Source: Desulfosudis oleivorans Hxd3 (GTDB lineage: Bacteria; Desulfobacterota; Desulfobacteria; Desulfobacterales; Desulfosudaceae). From it: a stretch of 64,000 nucleotides of DNA. Below the pieces are notes generated by a model. The model did not search any database and was not told the origin of the DNA. It worked only from the letters and a program-made list of their open reading frames with translations. Below are positions 60,545-64,000 of the stretch, piece after piece. Within the stretch, counting starts at the first letter, position 1. Every line of letters begins with the position of its first letter. The stretch is taken from assembly GCF_000018405.1 (NCBI RefSeq), contig NC_009943.1, forward strand, positions 2,483,001 through 2,547,000, read 5' to 3'. Both the position numbers and the translations under genes were made by a program.

Positions 60545-61569
60545 TCAAGGTCCTCCAGTTCGGCTTCTATATCTTCGATGCTCGGCAGGGAGGACTTGAA
60601 TTCATCGGGCAGGCAGCGGGTGATCATGTATTCGCTGACGCCGATGGGCTTGTGAATGTCCTTTAAGGCATATTCCACCACGGTCTTGTTTTTTGACTTG
60701 CAGATGAGAATACCGATGGTGGGATTGTCCTGTTCCGTCTTCATCTGGCCGTCCACGGCAGACACATAAAAATTGAGCTGGCCGGTAAAGGCCGGTTTGA
60801 ACCGGACCGCTTTTAATTCCACCACCACATAGCAGTGCAGGCAGACATGATAAAAAAGCAGATCGATATAAAAATCCTCGTCGCCCACCGTCAGCCGGTG
60901 CTGGCGGCCGATAAAAGAGAACCCGGCGCCCAGCTCCAGCAGAAAGCGGGTGACCTGGTCCATGAGGGCATTTTCCAGCTCCTTTTCATCATGTTTTTCC
61001 CGCAGGGTGAGAAAATCAAAATTATAGGGGTCTTTAATGGTTTGCAGGGCCAGGTCGGACTGGGGGGCCGGCAGGGTGGCCGTAAAATTGGTTACAGCCC
61101 GGCCCTGGCGCTGAAACAGATTGCTTTCGATCTGGTGGGTCAGAACCGCCCGGGACCAGTTGTTTTCCATGGTTTTCTGGACGTAAAACAGGGCTTCTTC
61201 GGGGTTTTCGGTTTTGCTGACAATGACCAGGTTGTGCCCCCAGGGAATTTGGGCAACAAGCTGTTGCCCAATTGACGCTTCCTGCGACCAGAACAGATAC
61301 CACTGACGCATGTATTTCAGGTTTCGCAGGGAAAAGCCTTTAATATCGGGAAATTCCGCTTGCAGGTCCTTGCTCATCCGGTCTAAAAAGCCGTCGCCCC
61401 AGGAAGCCTGTTGCTGTTTTTTAACAATCTGGGCGGCCAGGTCCCAGTACAGGGTCAGCAATTCCCGGTTGACGGAGACCGCCGCCTTTATCCGGGAATC
61501 ATTGATCCGCTTTTTTATCTCCTTGATAAAAGAGGTATACTCCCTGTCTTGTTGAGGCGTTTTACTCAT
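60541..61569 (-). CDS. PDDEXK nuclease domain protein (DUF1016/YhcG-like)
   Basis: 342 residues. N-terminal DUF1016 part (YTSFIKEIKKRINDSRIKAAVSVNRELLTLYWDLAAQIVKKQQQASWGDGFLDRMSKDLQAEFPDIKGFS). The C-terminal PD-(D/E)xK fold has DFYIDLLFYH and VVVELKAVRFKPAFTGQLNFY, where Asp, Glu and Lys fit the active site. Such proteins are often called putative endonucleases. It is located between hsdM and hsdS with four-base overlaps on both sides, so it is part of the operon and not a stray insertion. Confidence 0.88.
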   Translation of the reverse strand: MSKTPQQDREYTSFIKEIKKRINDSRIKAAVSVNRELLTLYWDLAAQIVKKQQQASWGDGFLDRMSKDLQAEFPDIKGFSLRNLKYMRQWYLFWSQEASIGQQLVAQIPWGHNLVIVSKTENPEEALFYVQKTMENNWSRAVLTHQIESNLFQRQGRAVTNFTATLPAPQSDLALQTIKDPYNFDFLTLREKHDEKELENALMDQVTRFLLELGAGFSFIGRQHRLTVGDEDFYIDLLFYHVCLHCYVVVELKAVRFKPAFTGQLNFYVSAVDGQMKTEQDNPTIGILICKSKNKTVVEYALKDIHKPIGVSEYMITRCLPDEFKSSLPSIEDIEAELEDLE

Positions 61570-63011
61570 TCGGCCGTCTCCTGGTCGATAAGATCCAGAA
61601 TTTCCTGGAGCCGGTCCACGCAGGCATTGAGTTCGGTAATGGCTTCTCCGGCCAAAAGGTGAGGTTCCGGCAGGTTGGCCGGGTCTTCCAGGCTGTCGTC
61701 CCTGAGCCAGGCAATATCCAGGTTATAGTGCCGGTCCTTGATCTGGGAGCGGGTAAATTTTTTAAAACGGCCGTCGTCCCCCTGGTCTTTGCGCCGGGAA
61801 CGGCCGACCGGATCAGGGCCGTAGCATTTTTCAAACTCGTCAAACATGGCCGGGGTCAGGGGCCGCTCTTTTTTGGTGACCCCGGGGATATTGGTGCGAC
61901 CGTCGTAAATCCAGATGTTTTCGGTTTTGACGCCTTTCTGGAAAAAAATCACATTGGCCTTGACGCCCTGGCTGTAGGGCGAAAAGGTGCCGTTGGGCAG
62001 CCGCAACAGAGTATGGACATTGCAATCTTCCATCAGGTAGCCAATAACCTCGCCGGCGGCATCGGCAAAGAGCACATTGTCCGGCAGCACCATGGCGGCC
62101 CGGCCGCCGGGCTTGAGAATGGTGACCACGTGCTGAATAAAATTGAGCTGTTTGTTGCTGGTGCTGACCGTAAAATCATCCCGCACCGGGGCCTGGTTGG
62201 CGCCCTTGGTGCCGAATGGCGGGTTGGTGAGAATGCAGTCGTAGCGCTCGCCCCGGTCCGGCTCATAAATGCTGTCCCCAAGATAGATTTGCGGTTCCAG
62301 GCCGTGGAGAAACAGGTTCATCAGGGCCAGGCGCCGGGGCCGGGGAACCAGTTCCTGGCCGAAGTAGGTCTGTTTTTTGATGCGGGCCACCTCTTTGCGG
62401 TCCAGCGCGCCTTTGGAGACTGCCATCAGCCATTCATAGGCCACCATTAAGAACCCGGCCGTGCCGCAGGCCGGGTCGCAGATGGTAAAGTCCTTTTGTT
62501 TACGCGGGTCGGGCCGCATGACAGTAACGATGGACTGGATCAGCGCCCGGGGCGTAAAATACTGTCCGGCGCCTTTTTTGCCTTCAGCCGCCGATTTTTC
62601 GAGCAGGCCTTCAAAGGCCGCGCCTTTGACATCCACCGGCATTTCCGACCACAGGGTTTCGTCAATCATGTTGATGACTTTTTTCAGGTTGACCGGATTG
62701 GTAAAGCGGGGCATGGCCTGGGTAAAGATGTCTCCCAGCAGGCCGGGCTGCCGGCTTAAGGCGCGCAGGATATTGGCAAAGGCGTCCAGCAGGTCCGTTC
62801 CCGACTTTTCAACAAACGGCTGCCAGGAGCAGTCCAGCCGGACCGTTTCCTGATTGTCTTCATATTCAACGGCGGACAGATCAATACCTTTTTCGTGGGC
62901 CATCTTTAAAAACATCAGATAGGTCAACTGTTCGATATAATCGCCGTAATCAATACCGTCGTGGCGCAGGGTATGGCAGAACCCCCAGAGTTTATTGGCA
63001 ACATCCGACAT
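61566..63011 (-). CDS. hsdM: Type I DNA methyltransferase subunit
   Basis: 481 residues. N-terminal helical domain (MSDVANKLWGFCHTLRHDGIDYGDYIEQLTYLMFLKMAHE), GQYFTPRALIQSIV, the AdoMet motif DPACGTAGF (about 180) and the catalytic NPPFG (about 263), giving an N6-adenine methylase. It starts 31 bases behind the hsdR stop. It overlaps the PDDEXK gene by four bases. Confidence 0.96.
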   Translation of the reverse strand: MSDVANKLWGFCHTLRHDGIDYGDYIEQLTYLMFLKMAHEKGIDLSAVEYEDNQETVRLDCSWQPFVEKSGTDLLDAFANILRALSRQPGLLGDIFTQAMPRFTNPVNLKKVINMIDETLWSEMPVDVKGAAFEGLLEKSAAEGKKGAGQYFTPRALIQSIVTVMRPDPRKQKDFTICDPACGTAGFLMVAYEWLMAVSKGALDRKEVARIKKQTYFGQELVPRPRRLALMNLFLHGLEPQIYLGDSIYEPDRGERYDCILTNPPFGTKGANQAPVRDDFTVSTSNKQLNFIQHVVTILKPGGRAAMVLPDNVLFADAAGEVIGYLMEDCNVHTLLRLPNGTFSPYSQGVKANVIFFQKGVKTENIWIYDGRTNIPGVTKKERPLTPAMFDEFEKCYGPDPVGRSRRKDQGDDGRFKKFTRSQIKDRHYNLDIAWLRDDSLEDPANLPEPHLLAGEAITELNACVDRLQEILDLIDQETAE

Positions 63012-63042
63012 GGAAAATCCTTATTTTATGCTCAGAGCCGGT

Positions 63043-64000
63043 TTACGCAGCCAGGGCTTCGTTGAGTTCGCAGATAAGCGGTTCAAACCTGTCGCCGAAT
63101 ACCCGCCGGGCGGCGCCGATGCCGCCTTGACGTTCAAAGACCGGCATGAGGGCAAAATCCTCTTCGGCAATGGCCAGGTTTTCAATTAAATGCTCTTTAA
63201 TATAGGCCAGCCAGGCACGCTGGTCATCATTAAAATCGTGATTGCGGACAATTTTTTCCACGGCGGCGTCCACCCGTTCGGCGGCCGTTAAAATCGGTAC
63301 ATCATAGTCCGAGGCGTGCTTGATCATGGAGATGATATCGGCCAGCGGCTTTTTGTAAACCAGGGCATGGCCGCGCTGCAGGTCTTTTTCCGAAAAATCG
63401 CTTTGCCGCAACTGCTTTCGCAACTCGTCCAGGGCGTCGGTGCCCCACTGTTTGGGCCGGGACAAGAGGATGTCAATAGCGTCGATGTGTTCCGGATTGC
63501 GCCGGACAAATTCTTCAAACAGTTTGAGATAGTCTTCGGGTTTCTGATAGTCGCCGCCCACCCGGAACATGACCTCGTGTTCCACCGTATCGACAATGTC
63601 ATATCCTTTAAAAAAGACTTTTTTCGGGCGGGGATAGTTGAGCAGCAGGTCCTGAAAATCTTTATCGCGCAGCAGTTTCATGGTTTCGGTAAATTGCTCG
63701 GCCAGATTGTCTTTCAGCCGGTCGGCAAAGGCCTTCATGTCGCCGGCGGGAATATATTTGGTAAAGGCCTCCCGGGCTTCGGCGCCCATGTTTTTTTCGA
63801 TTCGGCGGAGTCGCTTGATAAGCCGGTTGATGTTGTATTCCCGGTCCTGGTTATCGTAGATCGCTTCGATAATTTCGGACAGCGGCGTTGCTTCCCGTTG
63901 CAGGCTGACATTAAAGTCGGTAGCGTCTTTAAAGTATTTGATGAGCGAACCGTCAAAGCAGTCGAAGATGGTAAATTTTTCCTTGTGGATTTCTTCACAC
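63043..64000 (-). CDS. hsdR: Type I restriction endonuclease R subunit, C-terminal part
   Basis: At least 319 residues; the frame stays open to the right edge of the window, so the start lies outside. The first visible part reads EIHKEKFTIFDCFDGSLIKYFKDATDF, the conserved region after the helicase motor in HsdR. The rest is helical and ends in ICELNEALAA. The DEAD-box motor and nuclease domains are not in view. With hsdM and hsdS it forms a type I restriction-modification system, in the order R, M, PDDEXK, S. Confidence 0.88.
   Translation of the reverse strand, partial: CEEIHKEKFTIFDCFDGSLIKYFKDATDFNVSLQREATPLSEIIEAIYDNQDREYNINRLIKRLRRIEKNMGAEAREAFTKYIPAGDMKAFADRLKDNLAEQFTETMKLLRDKDFQDLLLNYPRPKKVFFKGYDIVDTVEHEVMFRVGGDYQKPEDYLKLFEEFVRRNPEHIDAIDILLSRPKQWGTDALDELRKQLRQSDFSEKDLQRGHALVYKKPLADIISMIKHASDYDVPILTAAERVDAAVEKIVRNHDFNDDQRAWLAYIKEHLIENLAIAEEDFALMPVFERQGGIGAARRVFGDRFEPLICELNEALAA

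Overview
The window looks like a chromosome segment of a sulfate-reducing-type deltaproteobacterium (Desulfobacterota). The evidence is circumstantial: a DVU0298-family HEAT protein, a five-heme periplasmic cytochrome c, tandem Cys-rich ferredoxin-type proteins, ispG-proS coupling and a moderately GC-rich housekeeping background. I cannot name the species with confidence. AT-rich islands interrupt this background and carry the accessory genes.

Layout. (1) Positions 1-17057, all minus strand: an RHS/YD-repeat locus. One full-length, Sec-secreted RHS protein (11250-17057) is followed by three 5'-truncated RHS cassettes (7537-10455, 3741-6470, 895-3117). Each RHS copy has a different C-terminal tip, and directly behind each tip lies a small gene whose product appears to be envelope-anchored (ankyrin protein with a membrane anchor, lipoprotein, two-helix membrane protein, lipoprotein). 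Cassette boundaries carry a conserved start motif and a hexamer-repeat hairpin. (2) 17.5-31.3 kb: outer membrane DUF481 protein, glycosyltransferase, BamE-like lipoprotein, CNNM/CorC-type transporter, bamD, rpmB, a convergent rel gene sharing a possible G-quadruplex terminator, ispG-proS, and a BtuFCD-like cobalamin importer. (3) 31.4-35.4 kb: two tandem Fe-S proteins, then a cobalamin riboswitch controlling cobT. (4) 35.4-42.9 kb: a Gld-like ABC transporter operon, a DUF4384 protein, a metallo-beta-lactamase-fold hydrolase and repeat palindromes. (5) 43-52.1 kb, minus strand: a long housekeeping run, rpmF-fabG-acpP-glyA-dCMP deaminase-nrdR-ribD-ribE-ribBA-ribH-nusB-trpB2. (6) 52.3-54.2 kb: DVU0298 protein and five-heme cytochrome. 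(7) 54.4-64 kb: a defence island. It holds a short type II (E2-only) CBASS operon (CD-NTase, E2-like protein, HNH-SAVED effector) with a divergent WYL regulator (CapW-like), then RadC, then a type I restriction-modification operon with a PDDEXK nuclease between hsdM and hsdS. hsdR runs off the right edge.

How the genes work together. The riboflavin genes, the cobalamin genes and the fatty acid/ribosomal genes are ordinary metabolic clusters. The two accessory regions are the most interesting parts. The RHS locus looks like a switchable tip system: the resident core is a mosaic of the cassette cores, which fits gene conversion between them. The CBASS operon has a palindrome over a candidate promoter in the divergent intergenic region, which fits repression by the WYL protein. 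All functional statements come from reading the sequence by eye; no database search was run.
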